Shown here in pieces: positions 10,701-23,026 of a stretch of 64,000 nt of DNA. A program made the position numbers and the translations under genes. Every line of letters starts with the position of its first letter. The stretch's first letter is position 1. The notes beneath the pieces are model-generated. The model was not told the DNA's origin. It was given only the letters and a program-made list of their open reading frames with translations, and did not search any database. This DNA is from Podocnemis expansa (taxonomy: Eukaryota; Chordata; Testudines; Podocnemididae): positions 338,075 to 402,074 of the forward strand of contig ML681992.1 in NCBI GenBank assembly GCA_007922195.1, read 5' to 3'.

Positions 10701-12467
10701 CAACAACTTCAAGGGGGTAATTTATACATACTCAAAGCCAGAAAATTCTGCTAATGAAAGAAAGAAAGAAAAAATGGGACCCATTCTATCAGGTAAAAGG
10801 TGGTTTATTGCCCTGAGGTACGTGGGGAATATCTAAAATGTGACATTAAAAAGGAAAACAAAACCCACTTGCATATTATTTCAAGGCATTTATCCCACAA
10901 TGATTGGGAACAATTGTAGAATCTATTGATTATTTAGATATTTGTACTGAAAGTAAAAACAGTTATGTAAGCTAACAACAACGACAACAACAACAAAAAG
11001 ATCTTTTGATGCACTTGCAGTTTTTTTTTGACCTGATACCAAATTCATTTAATCTACTTTATGAAATTGCTTCAGGAAACATTCAGCTGTTTTCTGAAAG
11101 ATTGACTTGGGGATTACGGGAGTTGTATAATTGTTCAAATGATCAGACTTAAAAAGAAACACTTTGTTTTACGTTAATCTTACTGAAATGGGCAATGAAT
11201 TTGAGAAATAGATTGCTGTCTAAATGTCTTGCCAAAAAATATCTAGCTGAGAGCAACTGTAACTCCTTTTTATTTTTTTTTTCATTTTGAACAATCTCAT
11301 TTTCTTACTTTCAATCTTTATTCAACATCTGTTGTTTCCCCCTCCTCTGTAACATAATTATGAAGAATTCCAGTGTAAAACAGGTTGAGGTAGTTAATAA
11401 CAGGCAGCTTCAACATTTTTTCACCCTGTTGCCCCACAGATGTTTCTTTCTTGCTTGCTTGTTTTTCCCCCCCTCTCCTGTGAAAGGGGGCTTCTTGTAT
11501 AATTCATGTATGTTTCTTTCCTGCTTTTAAAGTGTGCTTTCAGAACATATGGAACCACCTGAAAGTAAGTTTGCAATATGCACATATTTATAAGGCTAGT
11601 ATTGTGGTTTTCAGCACATGAAACAGCATCGTGAAAGGCATGTTATTTGTTTTGTTGAAGCAAAAGGAATTAATCTATGAGTCATCTTGTTATCACATTC
11701 AAATTGATACTCCAGTGAGTTTTCCAGAGCTTTTAAGATTCTTTATGTAGGTCCACAGTCTTTCAGTAGTCATAAATGTTCTCTTTTCTCTAAACAGGCT
11801 TATTTTTGCCTTTCTAAATTTGACATAAAATGATTATATATTATAAAAGTAGTCATGCCTCTATGATAAATACTTCTCATTTTCGAATACTTCATTTCAG
11901 TAAGTAGCACTTGACATTCCAACCTAAAAAAAGGTAGGAAATGTCACACTGACAAATGTTTGATCTGCCTGAAAGGTCCTCTGAAACATACAGTCCCTCG
12001 ATGCAAAGAGACCATCGTACAACATGCTCAGTTTTCCATAAATGTTCAAAGAGAGAATTTATTTGGATGAATGAGGGTCCTAATACCAATAAACAAGTGG
12101 AAAATATGTTGTGACAAGTTGGAGCCAACTAAGAAAAACAAGTTAGTCTGATTCATCTTCACTTTATCCACATTAGAACAATAGGGTAAAAACAATGAAA
12201 GAGTGTTTGAAGTCATATTCAAAAGAGGATACTGGACAGAATAATTAGGAGAGCTCTCATCTTACATGTGATGGATCACAAGCAAATAAAACACAGAAGA
12301 CTTTGGAGAAAAGTACGCTAGAGCAATTGGACACTCCTGTCTTCAAATCTTGGTAAATAGTTAAACCAAGATTATTCAATGAATGTAAACTTATTTTATA
12401 TAATGGATTCAAATCATGCTTAATCATTTACAATAGAATATTTTATATACAGGGATATGAATTAATT
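7706..12467. other. AT-rich noncoding intron DNA
   Basis: No gene found. It holds simple-sequence patches: A-rich ACTAAA/ACAAAA runs near 8461-8500, A17 at 8908-8924, short AC runs near 9230 and 9880, and an AAC run near 10977. A TGAAGTCAATGGGTCC segment near 10550 resembles a widespread ancient reptile repeat. Confidence 0.55.
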
Positions 12468-12520
12468 GTTTGTTTGTTTGTTTGTTTGTTTGTTTGTTTG
12501 TTTGTTTGTTTGTTTGTTTT
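12468..12520. repeat. (TTTG)n microsatellite
   Basis: About 13 uninterrupted TTTG units. Confidence 0.97.
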
Positions 12521-15464
12521 TAGTAAGGGGTTTGCTTTTTACGCAATATGCATAGACGCCTTTGTGTTTTCTCCATGTATTTCCTGGAAGACTTTTATAT
12601 AAAGCATAGATTTTAATCTTTTTCCAGTTTGCTCTGTAGTGTGCAATTTTTATTCCTATGTTGGGTTCCACTGACAGTTTATTTTACAGTGGGAAGAAAT
12701 ATTATACCTTATTAATAAAACAGAACATCATTTGTTGGTCCCCTTCTGTTTTCTAACAAAAGATCACCTTATAATTTTTAGTTTTAGTTTTTTTAGTTCT
12801 GAAGACAAAATTTACTTTGCCAGTATTCTCAGTTAGCATCTGCTCTTTCAAGATGGTCATAAAATACTGTATAGCTCCTAACCTTCAGGCTTTTCAGTAA
12901 AAAAGAAATCATGACACTGAACTAGCAAAGTCAGATGCAGATGAATAAAAGAATATGCTTGAAATAAATATGAACAGAAAATATTTCAGAAAGCTTACTA
13001 TATTTTCTTGGGTAAAATTGCATTTAGAAGAGAGAATTATAGATTATCAGATTATTCCACTACTTTTTTGTTCTGCTAAGAGACATGGTTTTTTCCCCCA
13101 AACAGAAGGTTAAAATTATTATGAAATGTAACACCTCAAATTTTAAATTTCTTTTTCTGATACATTATGAGAGGCTTTTGATTTTTTTTTTTGACAGCAC
13201 CTAATGCAGAAGCTGCTGTAATAATGAAAGATTATGTTTGTAGTTTTTGGAAACAGGGTCTGTAAAGTTAGCCATAAATATGTGCATATTTAACATGGAA
13301 ATCTCTTTTGTGTAGTGTCAAATTTTACTTTGGGGAAAAAATACTATTTCTAAGCAGAATTTCTTCAGCATATACCTGAGACAAATCTCTCTACAGTTTT
13401 GCTTTTAAATTGTTGCTGTTACAAAAAACCTTTTTGTTCCTACCATCCTCCCCTGCTCTCACCAAACAAATGAAAGCAGAAGAGGCAGTATAGAAAGAGA
13501 GAAAATGCTACAAAATGTAAACAAAACCCCTAAAAGTCAACACCTTACATGGCCTCCAACTACCTGAGAAGACTGTGAAGGAAGAATAGTTTGTACTAAT
13601 TGCCACATATCAGTGTATTGTTAGCTACTGTGCACTCATGTGTGCCTAGAAAACTGGGAATTTTGGAACTGATCCAGCTAGGTTGTAAGTTGAAGGGAAG
13701 CTTTTGAACTTAACAATGTGTAAAAAATGACAACAGCATCTTCATTGCAAATTCAAGAAACTATTTTATATGAGATTGCTACACTTGTGATATTGCTTAT
13801 AGTAAAGTCTTTCTGCCACCTTATTATAGTTTGTATGGATGAAAAGAAATGCATACCATACTGTAGTGCTGAAGATTGCACCCTGCTCACTTAGCTTCAA
13901 AGAACCTTTTCACCATATCATACCTTAGGTTTCAGTGTTTCCCAGTGAGAATTTACTGAGCTAAACTGATTTCTACAGGGAATTATGCAATGATTTAATT
14001 TAATTCTTCATAATATTTAGTACATAGCCCATTATGTTCTGAAAAAAGATGCAGAATTATATTTTAAAGGATTGTTATTATCAGAATCATAATGAACAAA
14101 AAGAATGATATATAATAACTTTATTGATACATTATCTGATGAACATTTGAATACTTTGTATAACTGATTATTTTATTTCCTTTTTTGGAAGGGCATAAGC
14201 CATATAAAAATCATCTTTGATTATAGCTACCAAAAAAGGGGAAAGAATAATTTAAACCTTTTCCTTTCGCTGTTAAAATAAAACGGCACACTGACAGCAC
14301 ACACTGGATTGTGATTAGTTACCTTGTCTTCTCAGATTTTATATATGAATTCAGTGGACAGTTATTCCTGAGTTAAGGAAGAAAATCTTACATATAAATT
14401 CAATCCAATATTTTTTTTCTGTCACCAAGTATACGGACCTTGTAAATGCTATTCATGTCTATGCATTTTAGCCACGTGCACATCATCTAAGTTTTATCAA
14501 AGCACGTAGCTGCCAGATGAAAGTATTGCACATTCTTTTGATGGGAGAGAATTTGCTGTTTTCTTTTCTTCTTCTTCATTTATTTTATGACATCACCAAG
14601 GTAGATAAGCCTTAAATCAGACCTACCAGTATTTGTGAGTATGTATGCACATTTGCAACCTCCAAATGTGCTCCATTCTTGTGAGCAGGCAGTTTCAGAA
14701 GATCTAAGACAATAGTGTTCATTCTTTTTTCCTTCACTCCTTATTTATTTATTTATTTACCTACTTACTTATTGGTAGCGAATCAGATACCATGAAGAAG
14801 GGTGCAGTGTAAAGACGAATGTATAATAGAGAGGTTGAGGGACAGACTGTATTGCAGAGCAGCTGGGATTTTTTTTTTTAAGAGAGAATTTGTTTTAAAC
14901 TACTTTTTAAAAAAATCTGGAAAATTTAAAGATTTTTAGAGTAGGCACAGTTTTGAGACCATTGACAGTTCTCCCTCTGCTTTAAACAAATTGGGACTAT
15001 TGTGAGCCATTCGTGTCTATTTGCATCTGGGATGAAAATATGAAATGTGTTTCACACGTGAACTTATTCCCTTTCTTAGATAAGAGCATCCACTTGGTAA
15101 CTGACATATGTTCTCTTCCAATAAACGTTAAGAGTAAATACAATCATTTAAATATGTAAACTCCATATTAAAGATATTTTTCCTGTTATTTATTCCAGTA
15201 ATTGTAGAATGTGCCCAGTGTGATCACGTAAACTTCTTTAAACACACTACCCTAATCTAGGAAATATTGTTCGGAAGTTGTTGTTTAAGTCGTCTTTTTT
15301 TTCCTTTTTCTTTTTTTTAAAGACTTTATAGTATATTGAAGTTATAAACAGGGGCAAAATGGTGTATAAAATTCAAGCTAACAACAGAAAATAAGATTAG
15401 AGATGTTGTTTCTGATCAGAGACAGCCAATGCAATAGCACAAGGTTAGTTAGAAGAAACAGAAA
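12521..15464. other. AT-rich noncoding intron DNA
   Basis: No gene and no clear element. A TTAT run lies near 14744-14772, followed by TTAC units. Confidence 0.5.
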
Positions 15465-16640
15465 CTGTGGACCCAGCAAGTGAGGAATGTAGCAGGATAG
15501 CCTGGAAGATTTCACCTGACTGCAGGGGGCGGAGCCAGGAGCGGCCTGTCAATCAGGCTGGAAGCAGAGGGGCGGGACAGGAAGTAGAAGAACGGAGGCA
15601 GCCAGCTCAGTTGGACCCAAGCTGCCAAAGAGGAAGGATGTATCTCTGCTCCCTCCTGACCCTGGGCCGCCCTGCGGGGAAGCCAGGCTCTGGCCTCAAG
15701 ACCCAGGCCCGGATGTCTGATGGGGGCCACCCGCGGCCAGGGACTGAGAGCTAATGTCCCGGCCCTGGGCTGCCACAGGCACACAGGGGGAGCCATTAGC
15801 AGGGAAGCATGTAGGAGCCCCCATTTCATTTCCCACTGGGGGCCCTGAGCCTCTGCCTCCCTCCTGCTACTTGGAGGAGCTACCTCTGGCTGCTGAGGAC
15901 CTTGAGCCTCTGCCCACCTCCTGTGACCTGGAGGAGTTACCCCCTGGGGAAGAACCTGATGGACTCCCCAGCTTGCCACCGCCTGACGAGATGGAGGGGT
16001 TTCACAACTAGCCCCTGGGTGACTACTCCAAGGAGCCAGTGGATGAAGTACTGCTGGGATATGGGTCCAGGAGAGACCCAGGGGAGTGTGGGTCTCAACC
16101 CTCGGCTGTGAGCCATGCCTCAGAGTCAGCGTGTTGCGGCCAGGACCCTGCTGACCCCTACACCAAAGCCTCAGGCCCTGTGGGCCACCCCTCAGGGTCA
16201 GTGTGTTGAGGCCAGGACCCCGCTGACCCCTGCACAAAAGCCTCGGGACCTTCCAGGGACCTGGGCTGGGACACAGTGGAGTTGTGTGACCCTACGCCTC
16301 CACTGATTTTTCCCCCTACCCTGAGAGCCATCGCGGTCTGTAGATCCTAGAGGTAGCACTGTCAGTTCCCCGGTATCATAAAGATCTTGATTGTGACTTT
16401 GTGATTTTGCCCTGACAAGAGGCTAGAGACTTGGAACCTGGCCCCGCAGAGGGCTGGGGCTTTGTGACTTTGCCTGGCCAAGGGGCTAGAGACTTGGCAG
16501 TCCTGCCCTATGCAGGGCTGGCAACTTTGTGACCTTGTCCTGACAAGGAACTAGAGACTTAGAGGTCTCGCCCTCAAAAGGGCTGGAGACGCTGGCTGGC
16601 CTCCCCTCCTCCTCAGGAGGGTAAGGGGCTGTGTTACAGG
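15465..16640 (+). mobile_element. GC-rich LTR-like retroelement sequence with internal tandem modules
   Basis: An abrupt GC-rich block in AT-rich intron. It begins near TGTGGACCCAGC and ends near CTGTGTTACA, followed by GGGAATAAATGG, which contains a polyadenylation-type AATAAA. Inside are a CTGAGCCTCTGCC repeat (15847-15960), two copies of an 85-90 bp unit around GGCCAGGACCC (16100-16230), and three units containing CTAGAGACTT plus TTTGTGACTTTG (16385-16570). The organisation resembles LTRs of Ty3-like retroelements in turtle genomes, but no target duplication or partner LTR was found and the ends are uncertain. Open frames are short and look incidental. A solo LTR or an old retrocopy are both possible. 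Confidence 0.4.
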
Positions 16641-18638
16641 GAATAAATGGGGGAAAGGTTAAAAAGAGTGATTTTATGACAATAGGCAGAAAGTGATCAA
16701 AAAGTAGAAAGTCAATGGTAAGAACAGTGCAAGAAGCAATGTATCATAATCAGAGGTATTAAGATGCAGACAGAAAAAGAATCAAGTAAGAAAGTAAAAA
16801 CAGCATGTGATTAGCAGGGATGATCATAAAGAACTAAACAAGAAACATAAGAAGGGTAGTAGTGCAAGAAAAAATATGCAAGAACACTAAGAAAGCATGA
16901 AAGAGAGGGTGAAAGCGCACATTAAAAGTAAAAATGCCAGAGCCTGAGGAGAAATGTAATGTAATGACTGGATCAAAGGTGTGTGGTGGAATCACATGAG
17001 TGTTACTAAGAATGATTAAGAGTAATAATAATGATGAAGATGACTGAGCCTTTCTCTTTTAAAAGGCAAAATCAGTAGCCTGAGAACCTTTTCATTCTTT
17101 TAATATGGAAACTAAAGGAGTTCACATAAAAGAGCAATTCGAACCACTTGAAAACGCCACCAACATCAGTGCAATCTGGCTAAATGTATACTTCCTAATG
17201 CATATTTTAGTGCCTATCAACAGTACATAAAGTATTACACAGAAATGCATGCATAATAATAATACAAGCCTAAACCATTCAGCTGTATCACAAATAATAA
17301 TTATCTGGGACACTAAAAGATCATGGCAAAAGCTAATCTAATAAGTCTTCCATTATCCTTTAATACTTTAAATCTGTGCCGTGAGCTAAACAGTTGTCAA
17401 AACTGAGTTCTGTTTACACCGAGCTGAATAACAGTGAAATAAACAGAGATCACTGCTGAGCTCTAATTACAAAAACAAATTGTTCTCCTTGTAATCGAGC
17501 TGAAAAGGTTAGCTCCTTGCCACCCACCCTTCCTTACTTTCTGAATGTGAGAGGTATAAAGGCAGATGAAAGATCCCTCATCATCAGTTGTGGAGACAGG
17601 AATTGTAAGAAATAATATATAATAGAAAGTCCACCAGACATCCCCTATTAGCAGCTGGCTTGCAGGGATGAGGTCACAGAGAACACAGGGGCTATTTTAT
17701 ACCAGATATTGTATTTCAGTATAACTCAGTTAATGGAATACTCTCTTCTCTCCAGAGAAGCATTGCTGAAGTGATGCCTACAAGCTGTCGTCATCTTGAA
17801 TAGAGACTATATATGCAAACATGCAGTGCACCCTTCCACTCAGTTCACAATGGAATATGTAAACTACACTCCACAGTCTCCATGATCCATACCTCCATAT
17901 TCAAAATTAATGGCTGCATCTGCACCAATTAATGCAAATTAGCTGCAGCCTGTAAGCTGCCAGGAAGTTGATAATATAGTCCTTGAAAAGTAAGGTTTTA
18001 GTAATCAGGACTTGTGCCCTGTGCTGTAAGTGTGGATGCTGGACAGTTCTTTGTATTAAATGTTAATATTATATTCTGATTTGCATTTGTGGTTCATGAT
18101 GAAAGATCACGTGGCATTTATTGAACACAATAAAGACAATCAAGGATAGGCGCTGAGAAGAGAAATTCCCCATTATCCCATCCTTGCCAACATTCTCTCT
18201 TATATCACAACAACAGATTAATTTGTGTCTGGCACCAGTACAAATGTTTGTGGCTGAATACAAAATGCTGTTGAGTGCATAACAACAGTCATGGTTGCAT
18301 GCAAACGATCACCACTCTACAGGTGTATAACTGATTTCTTGAGAAAAATGCTATTATAATGTAACTAAATATAACAGTTCCTCAGCAGTTATCACTGTGG
18401 TGAAAATAGCCCACCACAGCCAGACTGTAAAAATCTGTTTTACACAAACCAGTCTCTGCTTGTTCACTATCAGACAATTCATTTTGTGTCATCACTTAAT
18501 CTATTCTGCTTATGTGGTATCATAGTAACAATCTATATTTCTTAGCTGTGCACCCCCAGGGACCAAAACTATTAAAGTAAAAGTAAAGTAGGCTGAAAAA
18601 AGATGTAGTTCCAATTCATTGTCTGAGGACAACTACCA
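16641..18638. other. Noncoding intron DNA, part possibly conserved
   Basis: A purine-rich A/G stretch at 16650-17000 is followed by AT-rich DNA. The segment at 17370-17530 has a balanced, non-repetitive composition with homeodomain-type TAATTA/CTAATTAC sites and reads like a conserved noncoding element. This is only an inference. Confidence 0.4.
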
Positions 18639-18765
18639 AAGGGATAGCCGTGTTAGTCTAGTCCAGTAAAAAAACAAAAAGCAGTTGTGTGGCACTTTAA
18701 GACGAACAGATTTATTTTTTGCATGAGCTTTCAAGGGAGAAGATGCCACTTCCTCAGATGCTCAG
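18639..18765 (-). mobile_element. Penelope-like element terminal fragment
   Basis: GGGATAGCCGTGTTAGTCTA, GGCACTTTAAGACGAACAGA and GCATGAGCTTTC, followed by CACTTCCTCAGATG, form the reverse complement of the 3' end seen at 21995-22060. That end follows a recognisable Penelope GIY-YIG coding region. The fragment is 5'-truncated. Confidence 0.7.
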
Positions 18766-20470
18766 ATGGGTGAACTTACAGAAAGGAATAACATTTCCAA
18801 CTCTCATATTCTTGTTTAAGAAGGCCTCTAAATTACTGTTCCAAAACACTGCTAGGCCACAAACAATTTTATGAATAATGGATACAATATGCATACGCTG
18901 TAGGATTAGTAAGAAGGGTATTGGTATAAAAAGCAAACAGTTATTCATTTAAAGAAAACAAATGTATGCTGCTCAGATCAGGGGGAAAAGGACCATTGAA
19001 AACTTCAGTGAGAGTGCTACAAAGGCTTAGAGTACTGTTTCTTTGAATGATGAATAAAAATACCCAACAGGCAATTAAATCTACTTAATTTCCAGTTCTT
19101 ACAAATCTACATCAGAAATCCTAAAAATTTAAGGCTCATTTAAAACACACCAAGTGGGCAATTAACAGCTTGTTGAATATGTCAATCAACTGAAGATGTG
19201 GAAGGAATTTAAATAGATGTAAGTACTGTAGTCCTCATGTTTGACTCCTTTATGTTTCCTCTATTAAATAATAAATTCATTCAGAACTAAAAGCTGTCTT
19301 AACACTGTAGAATTTCTATCTATAACACTTTTGCAAGGCATTGTTTTTAATGTCAGAAATGTGATAAAATTTTATGCTTAGGAAATGGAATGACTACTTT
19401 CTTTATCCAACGTAATCGATAAAACATAAATTTAAACCTTACTACTACTGTCATGAAATATCTAATATATTTGCCTAGATGAAATGCATCTGAACATACA
19501 TGAGGTTTTCAAAGTCTGACTTCTCTGATGTTAGGATCTTAACATCAAGTCTTCAACAATGCTTTAAATTCTTTTCAGTTGCTTTGTTTGTCTACACACA
19601 AGGTTGAGGTTTTTTACTACTAGGAATCACTTTACAGCACCCATTTGTGATTTGAAAAAAAGAATGATTAGCCCTGGATATCCTTTTCTAAAATTTTCCT
19701 TTTAAGACGGAAAAGCATTCTTAACAGAAATAACTGAAAAGAAGACTGCACTTACTCTCCCTCAGTACATCATTATGAAATTCACATTTGTTTGTGCAGT
19801 TCCTTGCATAATGAGGAATTAATCTGATTAAGACTGCAACACAAAGTAATTAATAAATAGCAACATGTTTCCAATGGTCTTACCTGTAAAAAGTCCTTTA
19901 AAATGTGCAATTTACAATTTAATCCTACTTCATTGCATATAGATATATTAGTTCAAGATCTGAGGTATCTTGTCACATACAGGGAAAAAAACTATTCCAT
20001 TTTAATTCTGGTTTAAAAATCAAGAAAATTAATCTGCTGCTCAAACACTAAGGGCCAATTTTTCAGTAGAACAAAACAGAAGCAACTATTCAAATGTATC
20101 TTTCCTCACTGAACACAAACCAAATAGCTCAAGTAACTGCACTGTGTTGCAAGGACATTCATTATGCCCAGTTTAGGAAATATGACCCTAATTTAAAATG
20201 TTCTGAGAGGAAACATGTCACCTCTGTACAGTCTACGAAACAACCATATTTTCTTCTGTGGCCACAGTAGTGAAGTCAGTGTTAATAGAATTGTTCAGCA
20301 CAATCAGTTGCCTAATCACTCTTGACAGTATAGAACAAATAACTGACCAAACCACTGATCAATGAAAAAAATTGTCAAAAATGTTAACATAAAAAATTGA
20401 AACTCCCCCCTCCAATATTTTCTATTTTCAAACCAGTTTTACTAAGCAGCTCTTTAACCCCCCCCCCAGT
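18766..20470. other. AT-rich noncoding intron DNA
   Basis: No gene or clear mobile element. A C run lies at 20459-20468. Confidence 0.5.
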
Positions 20471-21185
20471 CTAATGAACATCAGTAAAGAACCATTCAGC
20501 CTACTAGTGAACAAAATTATGAATGCCTCCTTCTTCAAAGATAGCTTACCAGCCTTCTTGAAGATTGTGATAGTTCCTTATCTCCTTAGGAAACCAACTT
20601 GTGATATGGAGAACCTCTCCCACTACCATTGTCCCCAATCATTTCCTCAGGTTTCACAAACACTTCAAACCACTCATGCATTCAAATTTCAGACCAAGGC
20701 TGGGCATGAAGATGACACTCTATCACTGATGGATGACTTCCCAAAGGGAAAATCACTAATGTGAAACCTCAATGTTTGTAGTAGTCAACCTATTTTAAGC
20801 GTAATACATAGTGAGTCACAAGCTATAGCTGACCTATTTACGAGACCAGAAAGGCTGGTGTAGCACTTTGATGATTCAATCATTAATTTTGGATAGTATC
20901 CTAAACATATAATATGCAGCTGTTCTAACATATGAAGGTCTGCAAGTATCAATACTGTTCCACCTCCTCTTCAATTTCCACTGGAGACTGCTTCAAGAGG
21001 ATGAGGTCCCCACTGTTGATGTGACATAATGGGGTCCAGCTTTGCATCACCTTCAAAGCAGATCTCATCACCAAACTTCCATATTATTGACAAGAGATTA
21101 GTACCTGGATAAAAAGGAGCTGATTTTAAATGAACCAAAGCAAAGCTGAAGTGATGATAGTGGAAAAATAGTTTGAGAAGATAAA
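20471..21185 (+). pseudogene. L2-clade LINE reverse transcriptase fragment
   Basis: The upstream part (20474-20760) is open and reads PFSLLVNKIMNASFFKDSLP, then AFLKIVIVPYLLRKP and DMENLSHYH. This corresponds to the L2 reverse transcriptase stretch normally leading into the conserved NYRPVS motif, here changed to HYHCPQS. Further on (21097-21165) the frame ISTWIKRS...MNQSKAEVMIVEK, with two stops, matches the region after the catalytic aspartates. The catalytic FADD/YADD box itself was not found and the middle is rearranged. It is a dead, 5'- and 3'-truncated copy, followed about 50 bp later by the Penelope-like element. Confidence 0.65.
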
Positions 21186-21355
21186 CAGGATGTTAAGGTA
21201 TGGATCATCTTTTAAAATAGGCTGTAGGTCCTTAATGATCTGTTGTAGAGGTCTGACTTGGGAGACACACCTACCTTGCCTACAGACAACCCCCGAACCT
21301 TAAAAAGATACTCATCAGCAACTACAGACCTAACAACAGAAACATCAAAACAGGC

Positions 21356-21581
21356 ACATATACGTGCAACAAACCATGGTACCAACTTTGTCCACATATC
21401 TGCACAAAAGACACCATCATAGCCAGCTACTACATCAAAGGGTCATTCACCTGCTCATCCACTAATGAGATCTATGCCATCATATGCCAGAAATGCCCCC
21501 ACACCTTATACACTGAACAAACAGGATAGTCCCTATGCAGAAGAATAAATGGGCACAAAACTGACATCAGAAATCAGCGCG

Positions 21582-21635
<54 letters not shown>

Positions 21636-21790
21636 TGCTGAGCACTTCCATCTTCCTAATCACTCCACTGATGATTTGTTAATGATGGTCCTCAAGAAAA
21701 TCAGTGGGACATCAACACTTCAAAGAAAAACAGCTGAATTTGAACTAATACGCAAATTAGATTGTGTGAAAGCAGGACTTAATTGTGACT
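21356..21790 (+). pseudogene. Penelope GIY-YIG endonuclease domain, broken
   Basis: From 21356 the frame reads TYTCNKPWYQLCPHICTKD, then FTCSSTNEIYAIICQKCPHT, then LYTEQTG-stop-SLCRRINGH. In intact Penelope-like elements the Cys-rich lead-in is followed by a Y-x-I...Y-x-GETG core and a conserved R-x-R-I-x-x-H. Here G of the GET motif is replaced (TEQTG) and an in-frame TAG follows at 21527-21529. An AC-repeat expansion (21578-21629) then separates the last conserved part, LQRKTAEFELIRKLDCVKAG, ending LNCDYGFFSHYN (21717-21812). Such proteins nick DNA to prime reverse transcription. This copy is inactive. Confidence 0.75.
21578..21629. repeat. (AC)n microsatellite
   Basis: About 25 AC units with GCGCGCACGC at the left edge, inside the Penelope coding relic. 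Confidence 0.97.
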
Positions 21791-22068
21791 ATGGATTTTT
21801 TTCACATTATAACAGGTAATTTGACTTCACCCTCCCTCTATGTGCTGTTTCCTAGAGTTTGAATCCTTATAAATGCTCTGATATGCTGTTGCAGTATGAG
21901 CTGACCTCATGTCTTACACTGGCCTGCATTTATTTTCATCCCATTCTGTAAATTCCCCCTCTTCAAAGTGTCTGGCAAAGTGGAATTTTCTTCCACAAAA
22001 GCTCATGCGATAGATAAATCCATTAGTCTTTAAGTGCCACAAGACTCCTTGCTTTTTTAGGATGCTAA

Positions 22069-23026
22069 GGGTATGTCTACAGTCAGGGGTTAAAGTATAA
22101 TTTGGGGGGCTCTGGAATGATCCCATGCTGGTGGGCCCCTCTGCAGTGCCCATGGGGCCCTTGGACCCCAGCTCCTGCCCACCCATGCCACCACCTCGCC
22201 TCCTACCCTCCAGTACTCCCTCAGCATGAATCCGGCACCCTGGCTCACCAGTGGAGTAGCTGGCGAGGTTGGAGCAGTAGGCCCCAGTCTGCATGGTGCT
22301 GCAGCCCCAGGTTGGGGGTGGGAAAAAGAAGGGGAGGGTTTGGGGCTGGGTTTGGAGCTGCCTAGTAATGCCTCTGGGCCCCCTCCCCTGTCTACCGGAA
22401 CATGGTGGAATGCTGCTCTGGGGCTTGCTGTTTTTAGGGGCCCAGCATATGGGTCCCTAAAAAGAAAACATGGACCCAGAATGCTGCATTCCGGGGCTTG
22501 CATTTTTCAATGGTGGGCCCCACATGCTACGTTCCAGCTCCACGTTCTATTCTTAGGGTCCCAGAATGCTGAGCTTCTAAAAATAGTAGTCCCCAGAATG
22601 GCGTTCCAGTGTGCTTCCCCTTACTTTAACCCATCTACATTTGTAAGTTAGTTCGAATTAAGGAGGTTTAATCCCTGTCTACACTAGGCTTTTATTAGTT
22701 CAAACTAAGGAATTCCTTAATTCGGACAATGAAAGCTTAGTTCAGACTGGTAAGACCTGCTAGTTAGTTCGAACTAAGTCCTTAGTTCAATCGTTAGTTT
22801 GAACTAATGATGATGTAGACAAGGACTAACCCTTAGTTCAAACTTAATAAGTTCGAAGTAAGTGCAGTTAGTTCAAATTAACAAAGTGGACTAATTCAAA
22901 CTCATGTTAGAATTAGTCCAAGTTGTTAATTCGAACTAATAAGTCTGAGTTTAGTTTAAACTAAACTCAAACTTATTAGTTTGTATTAACAAATTCAAAC
23001 TAACTTTTCCTAGTGTAGACATAGCC
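22069..23026. mobile_element. MITE copy 3, GTTCGAAC-array type, carrying a nested element (958 bp)
   Basis: Termini are GGGTATGTCTACA and, inverted, GGCTATGTCTACACTAGG, flanked by TAA on both sides (22066-22068, 23027-23029). The right two fifths (22640-23010) is an array of TTAGTTCGAACTAA-type palindromes. The left terminus is separated from the array by a foreign GC-rich element at 22086-22632. Confidence 0.8.
22086..22632. mobile_element. GGGTTAAAGTA-terminus element nested in MITE copy 3
   Basis: Inverted ends GGGGTTAAAGTA and TACTTTAACCC enclose 547 bp of GC-rich DNA with repeated GGAATG/CATTCC and GGGGCCC blocks. A second copy of the same terminus pair and subterminal sequence lies at 29513-29645. 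It is non-coding, and no clean target duplication was identified. Confidence 0.6.

Larger units (their letters stand above)
21240..22063 (+). mobile_element. Penelope-like retroelement, 3' part
   Basis: It holds the GIY-YIG endonuclease region (21356-21577), an interrupting (AC)n tract, a C-terminal stretch, and a 3' tail with CCACAAAAGCTCATGCGATA and CATTAGTCTTTAAGTGCCAC. The same tail occurs inverted at 18639-18765. No reverse transcriptase is present upstream; the preceding DNA is L2. It ends three bases before the target duplication of MITE copy 3. Confidence 0.75.

Noticed and set aside
15512..16237. 241-codon minus-strand open frame
   Set aside because: It runs antisense through the GC-rich tandem-repeat block. 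Composition is Pro/Gly/Arg-rich from GC bias and no domain is recognisable.
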